DNA of 64,000 nt from Catellatospora citrea (GCF_003610235.1 NZ_RAPR01000001.1:4402001-4466000); one strand, 5' to 3'. Shown: positions 42,914 through 52,391, numbered from the stretch's first letter. Numbers and translations: made by a program. Notes: generated by a model from the sequence alone, not told the origin.

Positions 42914-44407
42914 ATGGCGGCACCGCGTTTCCCGTTCGACGACCTGCAGGGCTTCCTCGGCGCGCTGGAGCGGGCCGGTGAGCTGCACCGCGTCACCACC
43001 CCCGTCGATCCGACGCTGGAGATCAGCGAGATCGTCACCCGCACCGTGCGGGCCAAGGGCCCGGCGCTGCTGTTCGAGAAGCCGACCCGCGGCATGATGC
43101 CGCTCGCGATCAACATCTTCGGCAGCGACCGCCGCATGGCGATGGCGCTGGGCGTGCAGGACTTCGACGAGATCGGGGCCCGGATCGGCGAGCTGGCCAA
43201 GCCGGAGCTGCCGCAGGGGTTCAGCGGCATGATGGACGGTCTCGGCAAGATCATGCAGCTGAAGTCGCTGCCGCCGAAGAAGGTCCGGAGCGCGCCCTGC
43301 CAGGAAGTCGTGCTCAAGGGCGACGAGGTCGACCTCAACATGCTGCCCGGCCTCGTGATGTGGCCCGGCGACGGCGGCATCTACCACAACTACGGGTTGA
43401 CCCATACCAAGCACCCGGAAACCGGCAAGCGCAACCTGGGTCTCTACCGGCTGCAGCAGCACTCGCACAACAGCGTGGGCATGCACTGGCAGATCCACAA
43501 GGACTCGACCGCGCACCACGCCGTCGCGGAGCGCCGCGGCGAGCGGCTGCCGGTCGCGATCGCGTTCGGCGCGGACCCGGTGGTGTCGTACTCGGCGAGC
43601 GCGCCGCTGCCCGGTGACATCGACGAATACCTGTTCGCCGGGTTCCTGCGCGGGGAGCGGGTCGAGCTGGTCGACTGCCTGACCGTGCCGTTGCAGGTGC
43701 CCGCGACCGCGAACGTGATCCTCGAAGGCTGGGTCGAGCCCGGCGAGCGGCTGCCGGAGGGCCCGTTCGGCGACCACACCGGCTTCTACACGCCGGTCGA
43801 GCCGTTCCCGGTGCTGCACGTCGAGTGCATGACGATGCGCCGCGACCCGATCTACCACTCGATCATCACCAGCAAGCCGCCGCAGGAGGACGGGCCGATC
43901 GGCCTGGCCACCGAGCGCATCTTCTTGCCGCTGATCAAGATCCTGGTGCCGGACATCGTGGACTACCACATGCCCGAGGCGGGCGTGTTCCACAACTGCC
44001 TGGTCGTGGCGATCAACAAGCGCTACCCGAAGCACGCGCAGAAGGTGATGAGCGCGGTCTGGGGCGCGCACCTGCTCAGCCTCACCAAGCTGATCGTGGT
44101 GGTGGACGACGACTGCGACCCGCGTGACCTGCAGGAGGTTGCGTTCCGCGCCTTCGGCAACGTCGACTACGCGCACGACCTGGTGCTGACGCAGGGGCCC
44201 GTCGACCACCTCGACCACGCGTCGTACCAGCAGTTCTGGGGCGGCAAGGCCGGCGTCGACGCCACCCGCAAGCTGCCCACCGAGGGCTACACGCGCGGCT
44301 GGCCGGAGGAGATGCGGATGGCCCCCGAGATCGTCGCGAAGGTCGACAAGCGCTGGAAGGAGTACGGGTTCCCGGAGAACCCGTCGCGGAAGGGAGGGGG
44401 CAAGTGA
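42914..44407 (+). CDS. mqnL: UbiD-like menaquinone biosynthesis decarboxylase (MqnL type)
   Basis: 497 residues of the UbiD family, which uses prenylated FMN to decarboxylate aromatic acids. Family features: ALLFEKPTRGMMPLAINIFGS, NYGLTHTKHPETGKRN, VPATANVILEGWVEPGERL and the catalytic-site E-x-P-FGDHTG segment (EGPFGDHTGFY). In Streptomyces coelicolor the equivalent genes (UbiD-, UbiA- and UbiX-like) lie together and take part in the late futalosine pathway. Here mqnP follows with a 4-bp overlap (GTGA) and ubiX/mqnM is convergent just beyond. Confidence 0.88.
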   Translation: MAAPRFPFDDLQGFLGALERAGELHRVTTPVDPTLEISEIVTRTVRAKGPALLFEKPTRGMMPLAINIFGSDRRMAMALGVQDFDEIGARIGELAKPELPQGFSGMMDGLGKIMQLKSLPPKKVRSAPCQEVVLKGDEVDLNMLPGLVMWPGDGGIYHNYGLTHTKHPETGKRNLGLYRLQQHSHNSVGMHWQIHKDSTAHHAVAERRGERLPVAIAFGADPVVSYSASAPLPGDIDEYLFAGFLRGERVELVDCLTVPLQVPATANVILEGWVEPGERLPEGPFGDHTGFYTPVEPFPVLHVECMTMRRDPIYHSIITSKPPQEDGPIGLATERIFLPLIKILVPDIVDYHMPEAGVFHNCLVVAINKRYPKHAQKVMSAVWGAHLLSLTKLIVVVDDDCDPRDLQEVAFRAFGNVDYAHDLVLTQGPVDHLDHASYQQFWGGKAGVDATRKLPTEGYTRGWPEEMRMAPEIVAKVDKRWKEYGFPENPSRKGGGK

Positions 44408-45321
44408 GCACGGCCTCGCGCGACGTCACCGCTTCCGGCGGCCCTGAACTCAAGGAGCCGGGCCGGATCAAGGCGTTCCTGAAGCTGGTGGCGATCGAGC
44501 ACTCGGTGTTCGCGCTGCCGTTCGCGTACCTGTCCGCGCTGGTCGCGATGGATCGCACGCTCGGTCACGTCGACTGGCTCACGCTGCTGCTGATCACGAT
44601 CGCGATGGTCGGGGCGCGCACCTTCGCCATGGCCGCGAACCGGATCATCGACCGGCACATCGACGCGCGCAACCCGCGTACCGCCCAGCGGGAGCTGGTC
44701 ACCGGGGCGGTGAGCGTGCGCACGGCCTGGCTCGGCGCGGCGGTCGCCCTGGTCGTGTTCATGGGCGCGGCGCTCGCGCTCAACCCGCTGTGCGCGCTGC
44801 TGGCGCCGCTGGCGGTGGTGCCGCTGGTGCTGTACCCGTACGGCAAGCGCTTCACCGACTGGCCGCACGCGATCCTCGCGCTGGCGCAGGCGGTCGGCCC
44901 GATCGGAGCCTGGCTCGCGGTCACCGGCACCTTCGCCGGGTCCGGCCCGGCCTGGCTGCTCGGCCTGGCGGTGGGCCTGTGGATCGGCGGCTTCGACCTG
45001 ATCTACGCCTGCCAGGACGCCGAGGTCGACCGGCAGATCGGCGTGCGCAGCGTGCCCGCGCGCTACGGCGTGCGCAACGCGCTGCTGATCTCGACGCTCA
45101 CCCACGTGGTGACGTTCGCGCTGTTCGTGTGGTTCGGCACCTGGGTCGGCCTGGGCTGGCCCTGGTGGATCGGCCTGGCGCTGACCGCGGCCGCCTTCGG
45201 CTACCAGCACGTCATCGTGACCCCGAACGACCTGTCCAAGGTCAACCGCGCCTTCTTCACCGCCAACGGCTTCGTCGCCATCGGCCTGTTCGTCTTCGCC
45301 GTAATCGGCCTCCTGGTCTGA
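44404..45321 (+). CDS. mqnP: UbiA-family prenyltransferase, menaquinone pathway (MqnP type)
   Basis: 305 residues with about eight or nine helices. The two Asp-rich motifs are visible: ANRIIDRHIDARNPRTA (NDxxDxxxD variant) and DLIYACQDAEVDRQ. It adds a polyprenyl chain to the 1,4-dihydroxy-6-naphthoate-derived head group at the membrane. Co-translation with the UbiD-like gene and presence of mqnE and mqnA elsewhere in the window support the futalosine rather than the ubiquinone role. Confidence 0.9.
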   Translation: MSTASRDVTASGGPELKEPGRIKAFLKLVAIEHSVFALPFAYLSALVAMDRTLGHVDWLTLLLITIAMVGARTFAMAANRIIDRHIDARNPRTAQRELVTGAVSVRTAWLGAAVALVVFMGAALALNPLCALLAPLAVVPLVLYPYGKRFTDWPHAILALAQAVGPIGAWLAVTGTFAGSGPAWLLGLAVGLWIGGFDLIYACQDAEVDRQIGVRSVPARYGVRNALLISTLTHVVTFALFVWFGTWVGLGWPWWIGLALTAAAFGYQHVIVTPNDLSKVNRAFFTANGFVAIGLFVFAVIGLLV

Positions 45322-45365
45322 GCCCAGTCCGGCGCGTGCGGCTCGGCCGCTGCCGCAGCCGGTCG

Positions 45366-45430
45366 ATGATCGCCGTCCCGTGTCAAAAAGTGAGGTCCGA
45401 CCGCACTTTCCGACACGAAACGGTGATCAT
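45366..45430. terminator. Imperfect long hairpin between convergent menaquinone genes
   Basis: GATGATC..CCGT..CGTGTC..AAAGTG at 45365-45391 pairs with CACTTT..GACACG..ACGG..GATCAT (45404-45430) with small bulges. It lies between the ends of mqnP and ubiX and probably stops both. Confidence 0.65.
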
Positions 45431-45450
45431 GACGGGTGGCGGCGGGGCGG

Positions 45451-46092
45451 TCAGCGGTGCCCGAGGTGGCCGGTCCAGCGGGTGAGCAGGGTGTGCGGGA
45501 CGGCGGCGGCGTCGAGGACCTTGCCGGCGACGAAGTCGATGAGCTGCTGGGCCTGGGCGTTCGCGCCGCTGCCGTAGAAGCCGGGGCTGGCCGGCAGCAC
45601 CACCGCGCCGGAGTCGATCAGCTCGACCAGGTGCAGCAGGTGGCTGCGGGTCACCGGGGTCTCCCGGGGCACGATCACGACCGGGCGGCGCTCCTTGAGG
45701 TTCACCTCGGCCGCCCGCTGCAGCAGGTCCTTGGACAGGCCCAGCGCGATGCCGGCGCACGCCGCCGTCGACGCCGGGACGACGATCATGCCCTTGGCCC
45801 GGTACGAGCCGCTGCTCGGTCCCGCCGCGAGGTCGCCGGCGGGCCAGTAGCGCAGGTCGGCGTCGTCGAGCGGCGCGCCGAGCCAGGCGGCGAGGTCTTC
45901 GCGCCAGTGCGCGTCCCGGAACGCGTGCCCGGTCTCGTCGAGGATGGTCAGCCGGGCCGCCCGGGACACCACGAGGTCGACCGCCTCGCCCGCCGCGCAC
46001 AGCGCCCGCAGCACCGCCGCGGCGTACGGGGTCCCGGACGCCCCCGAGACCCCGAGGATCCAGGGCGTACGCGGCGTTTCATCGGCAGGCAC
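45451..46092 (-). CDS. ubiX: UbiX-like flavin prenyltransferase (MqnM type)
   Basis: 213 residues. UbiX motifs: GVSGASGTPYAAAVLRAL near the N-terminus, GMIVVPASTAACAGIALGLSKDLLQRAAEVNLKERRPVVIVPRETP in the middle, and a C-terminal helix. It attaches dimethylallyl phosphate to FMN, making the cofactor for the UbiD partner; UbiX and UbiD genes usually travel together, as here. GTG start at 46092. Gene is often named mqnM in futalosine clusters. Confidence 0.93.
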   Translation of the reverse strand: MPADETPRTPWILGVSGASGTPYAAAVLRALCAAGEAVDLVVSRAARLTILDETGHAFRDAHWREDLAAWLGAPLDDADLRYWPAGDLAAGPSSGSYRAKGMIVVPASTAACAGIALGLSKDLLQRAAEVNLKERRPVVIVPRETPVTRSHLLHLVELIDSGAVVLPASPGFYGSGANAQAQQLIDFVAGKVLDAAAVPHTLLTRWTGHLGHR

Positions 46093-46149
46093 ACCCTGAC
46101 CCTAGCCGGGTCGGTTGACCGGCTGGACACGGCTGCCTAGCCTCAGCGC

Positions 46150-46611
46150 ATGTCAGCCCCGTCAGTCGAGATCCGGATCGCGGTCGAGATCGTGGTCGAC
46201 CGGCCCGTGGCCCAGGTGTTCGCCTACCTGTCCGATGTGCGCAACGACCAGCAGTGGTGGCGAGGCATCCACTCGGCCCACCGGATCGCCGGCGACGGCG
46301 GCGTCGGCACGCTGTACGAGCTGGACGCGACGCTGCTGCGGGTGCGGCACCAGACCCGGATCGAGGTGACCGCGCAGGAGCCGCAGCGCAGCCAGTCGAT
46401 CGCGGTACGCAGCGGCCCGCTGCCCTACACCGCCCACTACGAGTGGACGGAACTGGCCCCGGCCCGCACCCGTTTCCGCCTGGTCGCCGAGATCGCCGCC
46501 GGCCGCCCCTGGACCTGGTTCGGACCCCTGCTCAACCCCCTGCTCTCGCTGCTCGCCCGCCGCTACTTCCGCCGCGTCCCCGCGATCATCGAGGCCGCGA
46601 CCGCCGCCTGA
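46150..46611 (+). CDS. SRPBCC-family protein
   Basis: 153 residues with the start-domain pattern: EIRIAVEIVVDRPVAQVFAY (first strand and helix), then SDVRNDQQWWRGIHSAHRI, strands with TARYEWTE-like spacing, and a long C-terminal helix (NPLLSLLARRYFRRVPAIIE). Members bind hydrophobic ligands or act as polyketide cyclases; the ligand here is unknown. It is divergent from ubiX by 57 bp. Confidence 0.88.
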   Translation: MSAPSVEIRIAVEIVVDRPVAQVFAYLSDVRNDQQWWRGIHSAHRIAGDGGVGTLYELDATLLRVRHQTRIEVTAQEPQRSQSIAVRSGPLPYTAHYEWTELAPARTRFRLVAEIAAGRPWTWFGPLLNPLLSLLARRYFRRVPAIIEAATAA

Positions 46612-46629
46612 CCACCACGCAGGCGCGGG

Positions 46630-47946
46630 TCAGATGGCGTACTCGCCCAGCGGGTCGGTGTGGGCGTGGGAGTACATGCGCTCGTGGAAGCGGACGAAGC
46701 GGTCGATCAGGGTGGTGGCACGGCGGTCGTCGAGGCGGGCGTCGAGCGCGGCCAGGCCGGCGGCCAGGCGTGCGCTGTGCAGCGAGTACAGGCCGGAGTA
46801 GTAGGCGAGGCTGTCGGCCAGGGCGGTGAGCGCACTGGTGGCGTCGGTGGCGCGGCGGGCGTGCCAGAGCGCGACGTTGGCCTCGCCGTTGACGATGTCC
46901 TTGCGCAAGCGGTTGAAGGCGGTGTCCGGGTCGACGGCGAGCCGGTCGAGGGCGCCCTCGGCGGTGTCGGGCCCACCGGCGTCGCAGGCCCGCACGATGC
47001 GGTTGATCAGCGCGTGCTGTTGCACCGCGGGCATCCGCAGCAGCCGGGTGCCCAGGTCGTTCTGCAGCCGCACCAGCAGCGCGGCGTCGGACAGCAGGTC
47101 GCTGAGGGTGCCGTCGGCGAGCACCGCGCGCTGCCCGGGCACCGGTGCCAGCACGTCGTTCAGCACGCAGACGAAGTAGCCCAGTGTCGGCAGCACGAGG
47201 ATGCTCTGCCCGCCGAGTGCGGCCAGGTCGAGCCGGGACAGGTGCTCGGCGCGCAGGGTGCGCTCGACGGCCCGGTAGCGGTCGGCCAGGCCCTGCCGCA
47301 CCAGCGAGGCGGTGGGCGCGTCGGCGATGCCGTCGACCAGGTCACGGCAGCTCTCCACGTTGGCGACGAGCGCGGCCCACAGGCCGTACTCGACGTCCTG
47401 CAGCAGCGGCGCGTCGGCGCCGACGTGGCGGGCGTAGTCCTCGGCCATGCCGGCGCGTTTGCCCTTGACCAGGCTCTGCTCGAAGCCGGAGGCGTGCCGG
47501 GCGGCCTCCCGGGCCGGTCCGGACAGCAACAGCATGGCGGGGGTGTTCCGGCCAGGGGCCAGCGCCTGGAGCATGGACCGGTTGAGCGCGCCGATGAGTT
47601 CGAGCCGGCGGGTCTGGGCGGCGTCGAGCACGGGGTGCCCCAGCCCGATGGCCAGGTCGTCGGAGACGACCTCGAACACCTGGTAGGCGTTCATCAGACC
47701 GGCGTGCTGCAGCATGGCGGGCCAGTCGTCCTCCTCGACCAGGCCGCTGAGCATCCTGATGTTCATGGTGACGAGCTGGACGACGCCGGTGCTCTGGAGG
47801 TATTCGTGCCGCCGGGGATTGTCCGCCGAGTAGGCCCACGCGGTGAAGTCCCGGTAGGGGCCGGCGGGCATGTGCCGCCGGGTGGTCTCGGTCAGCGCCG
47901 AGCACGTCGCGGCCAGCAGCTGGGCGGCGCGCCGGTTGGTTGGCAT
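46630..47946 (-). CDS. Unidentified all-helical 438-aa protein, possibly terpene-synthase-like
   Basis: The whole protein is predicted helical with no signal or membrane segment. Two stretches recall class I terpene synthases: FEVVSDDLAIGLGHP (an Asp pair where DDxxD would be expected, about residue 98) and LLVRLQNDLGTRLL (an ND-containing segment, about 290), with KDIVNGEANVALWHARR further on. Neither is a full consensus and the spacing (about 195 residues) is longer than usual, so I treat the resemblance as a hypothesis. The C-terminus is RFHERMYSHAHTD. No isoprenoid gene is adjacent. It is convergent with the SRPBCC gene. Confidence 0.6.
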   Translation of the reverse strand: MPTNRRAAQLLAATCSALTETTRRHMPAGPYRDFTAWAYSADNPRRHEYLQSTGVVQLVTMNIRMLSGLVEEDDWPAMLQHAGLMNAYQVFEVVSDDLAIGLGHPVLDAAQTRRLELIGALNRSMLQALAPGRNTPAMLLLSGPAREAARHASGFEQSLVKGKRAGMAEDYARHVGADAPLLQDVEYGLWAALVANVESCRDLVDGIADAPTASLVRQGLADRYRAVERTLRAEHLSRLDLAALGGQSILVLPTLGYFVCVLNDVLAPVPGQRAVLADGTLSDLLSDAALLVRLQNDLGTRLLRMPAVQQHALINRIVRACDAGGPDTAEGALDRLAVDPDTAFNRLRKDIVNGEANVALWHARRATDATSALTALADSLAYYSGLYSLHSARLAAGLAALDARLDDRRATTLIDRFVRFHERMYSHAHTDPLGEYAI

Positions 47947-48150
47947 GCGGCGACTCGATCCTCGGGTCCGGCACGGGCCACACGGTTCGGTGGCCCGTTC
48001 AAGGAACGTGGTGAGTCCCTTCCCGCGGACGGAGGCGAGCGCCGGGACGTGCCGTGTTCCTGGCGCCGGGTCAGCGCCGCTGATGAGGGTACGACCATAA
48101 CGACCGCCGTGTCGTACCGCTCGGTAGAGATCCTGGTTGGACCGCTGCGG

Positions 48151-48426
48151 TCAGTATCCGCCCGGCCGGCTGCCCGCCGCCCGCGGTGTCGCGCCCGCGC
48201 CGGGTGGCGACGCGGGGCTGGGGCTGCCCGGCGGGTTGTCCTCGTCGAACTCGCCCTCGCCCTCGAGCAGTGCCCGCACCTCCGACTCGCGGAACCGGCG
48301 GTGGCCGCCCGGCGTGCGAATGCTGCCGATGCGTCCGGCCGCTGCCCACCTGGTCACCGTCTTTGGGTCGACCCGGAACAGCGCGGCCACCTCGCCAGGT
48401 GTCAACAGGCGATCTCCTGTGTCCAC
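48151..48426 (-). CDS. bldC: BldC-family small MerR-like developmental regulator
   Basis: 91 residues from GTG 48426, preceded by AAGGAGG. The core is a single winged HTH: LLTPGEVAALFRVDPKTVTRW, then GRIGSIRTPGGHRRFRESEVRALL. This is the BldC signature, a MerR-like DNA-binding domain without effector domain that binds head-to-tail repeats and delays development in Streptomyces. Compared with classical BldC the C-terminal tail is extended by about 30 Pro/Gly/Ser-rich residues. Confidence 0.9.
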   Translation of the reverse strand: MDTGDRLLTPGEVAALFRVDPKTVTRWAAAGRIGSIRTPGGHRRFRESEVRALLEGEGEFDEDNPPGSPSPASPPGAGATPRAAGSRPGGY

Positions 48427-48599
48427 GCCCACCTCCTTGCGTCGACGGAGTTGGTTCGGGCGCACCCGGTTGCCGCCTCCGCTGGGACGTACGCCCAATT
48501 AGAGCATCATCATTAGCTGATGTCCCTAAATTGGTCGTATGCACCTTTTGGGGGGTTCACATCCATATGTTGCGAACCTCATTCGTATATTGCCCGATG

Positions 48600-49100
48600 A
48601 TGCGCCCCTCCGTGCCCACTCTGGAAGAAACTGCCTCTAAGGTGCTCTGTGTGGACGCGATCGACCGCAACCTGCTTGACCTGCTGCGCAACAACGCCCG
48701 CCTCTCGTACGCGGAGCTCGCGCGACAGGTCGGCCTCTCCGCGCCCGCGGTGCACGACCGGGTCGGCAAACTGGAGTCGTCGGGCGTGATCCGCGGCTAC
48801 CACGCGGACGTGGAACCGAGCTCCATCGACCTCGGCGTCACCGCCCTGATCGGCATCGTCGCCGACCCTGCCGTCGACATGGAGGACGTCTCCGCGGCGC
48901 TGCAGGGCCTGTCGGAGATCGAGTCCTGCTACTTCATGGCCGGCGAGGAGTCATACCTGGTCAAGGCCAGGGTCGGCACCATCGCGGAGCTGGAGCAGCT
49001 CATCGTGCAGCTCTCGCGCACGCGCGGGGTGGCCCGCACCCGCACCGCCATCGCGCTGTCCACCACCTTCGAGGGCCGGCCGAGGCCGCTGCTCAGCTGA
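48600..49100 (+). CDS. Lrp/AsnC-family transcriptional regulator
   Basis: 166 residues from ATG 48600 (48597 is an in-frame alternative). N-terminal HTH (AIDRNLLDLLRNNARLSYAELARQVGLSAPAVHDRV) and a C-terminal RAM domain (GVTALIGIVADPAVDMEDVS; VARTRTAIALSTTF). Such regulators respond to amino acids. The cysteine-synthase-fold gene starts 30 bp downstream in the same direction, so it is probably regulated with or by this protein. An imperfect AT-rich dyad near 48566-48590 could be its own binding site. Confidence 0.92.
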   Translation: MRPSVPTLEETASKVLCVDAIDRNLLDLLRNNARLSYAELARQVGLSAPAVHDRVGKLESSGVIRGYHADVEPSSIDLGVTALIGIVADPAVDMEDVSAALQGLSEIESCYFMAGEESYLVKARVGTIAELEQLIVQLSRTRGVARTRTAIALSTTFEGRPRPLLS

Positions 49101-49130
49101 AGCTCATTCGCGGAATGCTACGGTCCGGGC

Positions 49131-50222
49131 ATGGAACAGCTGGACAGGTGTTGTGACGACGACCGGGCGTGGGTGACCGAGGCGATCGGCAAGGTCGCGG
49201 CGGACGCCAACCGCAGCGCGGACACCCACCTGCTGCCGTTCCCGCTGCCCGCGTCCTGGGGCGTCGACCTCTATCTCAAGGACGAGTCGGTGCACCCCAC
49301 CGGCTCGCTCAAGCACCGGCTGGCCCGCTCGCTGTTCCTCTACGCGCTGTGCAACGGCTGGATCCGGGCCGGCACGACGGTCGTCGAGGCGTCGTCGGGC
49401 TCGACCGCGGTCTCCGAGGCCTATTTCGCGCGCATGCTGGGGCTGCCGTTCATCGCGGTCATGCCCGCCTCCACCAGCAAGGAGAAGATCGAGCTGATCG
49501 AGTTCCAGGGCGGCGAGTGCCACCTGGTCAACGATCCGGCGCAGGTGGTCGTCGAGGCGAAGTGGCTGGCCGAGGACCGCGGCGGTCACTTCATGGACCA
49601 GTTCACCTACGCCGAGCGGGCGACCGACTGGCGGGGCAACAACAACATCGCCGAGTCGATCTACCAGCAGATGGAGCTGGAGCGGCACCCGGTGCCGGCC
49701 TGGATCGTGATCGGGGCGGGCACCGGCGGCACCTCGGCCACCATCGGCCGGTACGTCCGCTACCAGCGGCACTGCACGAAGATCCTGGTGGTCGACCCGG
49801 AGAACTCCGCCTTCTACCCGTCCTACGAGTCCGGCGATCCGACGCTGACGACCGGCAAGGGTTCCCGGATCGAGGGCATCGGCCGGCAGCGGGTGGAGGC
49901 GTCCTTCCAGCCCCATGTCGTCGACCGGATGGTGCGGGTGCCCGACGCGGGCTCGCTGGCCGCGATGCGGGTCGCCTCCGAGGTGCTGGGCCGCCGGGTG
50001 GGCGGCTCGACGGGCACCAACCTGTGGGGCGCGTTTGGCCTGATCGCCGACATGCTGTCGCGGGGCGAGACCGGTTCGGTGGTCACCCTGCTGTGCGACG
50101 GCGGCGAGCGCTACGCGCACACCTACTACGACGACGGCTGGCTGGCCGGGCAGGGCCTCGACCTGGCCGACCCGCTGACGACGGTGCGCCACTTCCTCGC
50201 CACAGGAACCTGGCAGGACTGA
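49131..50222 (+). CDS. PLP-dependent cysteine synthase-family protein, Cds1-like cysteine desulfhydrase
   Basis: 363 residues, fold type II PLP enzyme. The Schiff-base lysine lies in [15 protein letters not shown] and the phosphate loop in [14 protein letters not shown], with a substrate loop [11 protein letters not shown]. The longer form with DESVHPTGS and [12 protein letters not shown] matches mycobacterial Cds1, which degrades cysteine to sulfide, pyruvate and ammonia. A synthase activity cannot be excluded. Cys residues at the N-terminus (RCCDDD) are notable. AsnC-type regulator directly upstream. Confidence 0.85.
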   Translation: MEQLDRCCDDDRAWVTEAIGKVAADANRSADTHLLPFPLPASWGVDLYLKDESVHPTGSLKHRLARSLFLYALCNGWIRAGTTVVEASSGSTAVSEAYFARMLGLPFIAVMPASTSKEKIELIEFQGGECHLVNDPAQVVVEAKWLAEDRGGHFMDQFTYAERATDWRGNNNIAESIYQQMELERHPVPAWIVIGAGTGGTSATIGRYVRYQRHCTKILVVDPENSAFYPSYESGDPTLTTGKGSRIEGIGRQRVEASFQPHVVDRMVRVPDAGSLAAMRVASEVLGRRVGGSTGTNLWGAFGLIADMLSRGETGSVVTLLCDGGERYAHTYYDDGWLAGQGLDLADPLTTVRHFLATGTWQD

Positions 50223-50240
50223 CGCGCGGACGGAGATGCC

Positions 50241-50283
50241 GAAGGGCCCCGCCCCACCGCACTGCGGTGGACCGGGGCCCTTC
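50241..50283. terminator. Bidirectional hairpin terminator
   Basis: GAAGGGCCCCG (50241-50251) pairs with CGGGGCCCTTC (50273-50283), enclosing an inner dyad CCACCGC/GCGGTGG. It lies between the convergent cysteine-synthase-fold and DEAD-box genes. Confidence 0.88.
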
Positions 50284-50297
50284 GAGCGTCGAACAGG

Positions 50298-52205
50298 TCA
50301 GCCGGCGTTGCGGCGGTCGCCGTAGGAGCGGTCACCCTGCGGGCGGTCGCCGAACGAGCGCTCGCGGAACGGCCGGTCACTCTGCGGGCGGTCGCCACGG
50401 ACCGGGCGGTCGCCCTGCGGGCGGTCACCACGGAACGGACGGTCGCCCTGGGGGCGGTCGCCGAAGGTGCGCTCGCCCCGGAACGGCGGGCGGTCACCCT
50501 GGGGGCGGTCGCCGTAGGTGCGCTCGCGGAACGGGCGGTCACCCTGCGGACGGTCGCCCTGCGGGCGCTCGCCGAAGGTGCGCTCGCCCCGGAACGGCGG
50601 CCGGTCGCCGCCCTGGGGACGGTCGCCATAGGTGCGCTCGCGGAACGGGCGGTCGCCCTGCGGGCGGTCACCGCGGAAGGGCCGGTCGCCCTGGGGGCGG
50701 TCGCCGCGGAACGGGCGGTCGCCGTACTGGCGCGGGGCGCGGTCGCCGTAACCACCACGGTCGCCGTAGCCGCCACGGCCCGAGTCGCGGCGCTGGCCGC
50801 GCTGGAACCGGGGCTCCGGCTCGTCGACCACGGGCTGGCCCGACGGCTCCACGGCGCCGGTCAGCTCGACCAGCTTCGGGTCGTCGACGCGCAGCCGGTG
50901 CTCGGCGGGCTTGGCCACGCCGGCCTTCTCCATCATCGAGATGGTGGAGCGGCGCTGCTTGGGCAGCACCAGGGTGGCCACCGCGCCGGACTCGCCGGCA
51001 CGGGCGGTGCGGCCGGCCCGGTGCAGGTAGTCCTTGGGGTCCTTCGGCGGGTCGATGTGCACGACGAGCGAGACGCCGTCGACGTGGATGCCGCGCGCGG
51101 CGACGTCGGTGGCGACGAGGACGCTCATCCGGCCCTCCTTGAACTGCGCCAGGGTCCGCGTACGGACGCTCTGGGTCTTGCCGCCGTGCAGGCCACCGGC
51201 CCGCACGCCGACCTCGCGCAGCTGGTCCACCAGGCGGTCCACGCCCATCTGGGTGCGCGCGAACATGATCGTCCGACCCGGACGGTTCGCGATCGCCGCG
51301 GTGACCTTGAACTTCTCCTGCGGCGGGATCAGCAGCATCATGTGGTCCATGGTGGACACCGAAGCCTCGGCCGGGGCGGTGGAGTGCGTCACCGGGTTGT
51401 TCAGGAAGCGCTTGACCAGCGTGTCCACGTCACCGTCGAGGGTGGCGGAGAACAGCAGGCGCTGGCCGCCGGCCGGGGTCTTGGCCATCAGCTCGGTGAC
51501 GTCGGGCAGGAAGCCCATGTCGGCCATCTGGTCGGCCTCGTCCAGGACGGTGACCTCGATGTCGTCCAGCGCGCAGGCGCCGCGCTGGATCAGGTCGCCG
51601 AGCCGGCCCGGGGTGGCGATCATCAGGTCGAGACCGCGCTGCAGGCCGAGGATCTGCCGGTCGTACGGCACGCCGCCGACCGCGGTGCCGGTGTAGAGGT
51701 CCATCGCCTTGGCCAGCGGGCGCAGCGCGTCCGCGACCTGCATGGCCAGCTCACGGGTGGGCACCAGGATCAGGGCCTTGGGGTGGTGCGGGCGGGCCGG
51801 CTTGCCCTCGGCGATGCGCGCCAGCAGCGGCAGTCCGAAAGCGAGGGTCTTGCCGGAGCCGGTCTGGCCGCGGCCGAGCACGTCACGTCCGGCCAGCGCG
51901 TCCGGCAGCGTGGCGGCCTGGATCTCGAAGGGCTGGGTGATGCCGGCCCGGGTCAGCTCGCGCACCATGGCGCGCGGCAGACCGAGCTCGGCGAAGCTCG
52001 GGACGTGCGCGGTGGTGTCCTCATCGGTGGCGGCGGCGGTGTCCGCGGCCTCCACGACGGCCACGACGTCAGCGACATCCGTGGTGGTGGTGGTTTTCGC
52101 CGCTGTGGCGTCCTCGGCGGCGGCCTTCGCGGCCGCGGCCTTGCCCTCGACATCGATGTTGATCTCGAAGACGGACGGGAACAGGGCAGGGTCGTGCTGA
52201 GTCAA
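50298..52205 (-). CDS. DEAD-box RNA helicase with RGG-like C-terminal repeat tail
   Basis: About 635 residues from TTG 52205 (GAGAGG six bases upstream); an in-frame ATG at 52229 would add eight. Helicase motifs are complete: Q motif (SFAELGLP..ITQPFEIQ), Walker A GQTGSGKT, PTRELAMQ, DEAD as VLDEADQMAD, SAT (LFSATLD), ARGIHVDGV and HRAGRTARAG. The last 160 residues are a repeat of GDRPQGDRPFRGERTFG-like units, Arg/Gly/Asp-rich and disordered, likely to bind RNA and to favour condensation with the degradosome or ribosome precursors. The family is often cold-induced. An N-terminal Ala/Thr/Asp-rich extension of about 50 residues is unusual. Confidence 0.92.
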   Translation of the reverse strand: MTQHDPALFPSVFEINIDVEGKAAAAKAAAEDATAAKTTTTTDVADVVAVVEAADTAAATDEDTTAHVPSFAELGLPRAMVRELTRAGITQPFEIQAATLPDALAGRDVLGRGQTGSGKTLAFGLPLLARIAEGKPARPHHPKALILVPTRELAMQVADALRPLAKAMDLYTGTAVGGVPYDRQILGLQRGLDLMIATPGRLGDLIQRGACALDDIEVTVLDEADQMADMGFLPDVTELMAKTPAGGQRLLFSATLDGDVDTLVKRFLNNPVTHSTAPAEASVSTMDHMMLLIPPQEKFKVTAAIANRPGRTIMFARTQMGVDRLVDQLREVGVRAGGLHGGKTQSVRTRTLAQFKEGRMSVLVATDVAARGIHVDGVSLVVHIDPPKDPKDYLHRAGRTARAGESGAVATLVLPKQRRSTISMMEKAGVAKPAEHRLRVDDPKLVELTGAVEPSGQPVVDEPEPRFQRGQRRDSGRGGYGDRGGYGDRAPRQYGDRPFRGDRPQGDRPFRGDRPQGDRPFRERTYGDRPQGGDRPPFRGERTFGERPQGDRPQGDRPFRERTYGDRPQGDRPPFRGERTFGDRPQGDRPFRGDRPQGDRPVRGDRPQSDRPFRERSFGDRPQGDRSYGDRRNAG

Positions 52206-52391
52206 AGCGAAACCTCTCGGGTGGCGCATCCCCGCGCCGCGCGGCCTCGTGCCGCTGCAAGTCACCCGCAGGAACGCTCGAGGGCGCGCCGAGCGCGCCC
52301 AGAACAACCCGTTGAGTGTACCGGTCTTCACCGCCACCGCCCCGCGAATAACACGGTGGTGTAGCGGGGGTCACCCCGCAGCCCTGTTTCG

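Noticed and set aside
50330..50760. Tandem DNA repeats as a CRISPR-like array
   Set aside because: The repeats are in frame and encode the RGG-like tail of the DEAD-box helicase; there are no unique spacers of even length and no cas genes.
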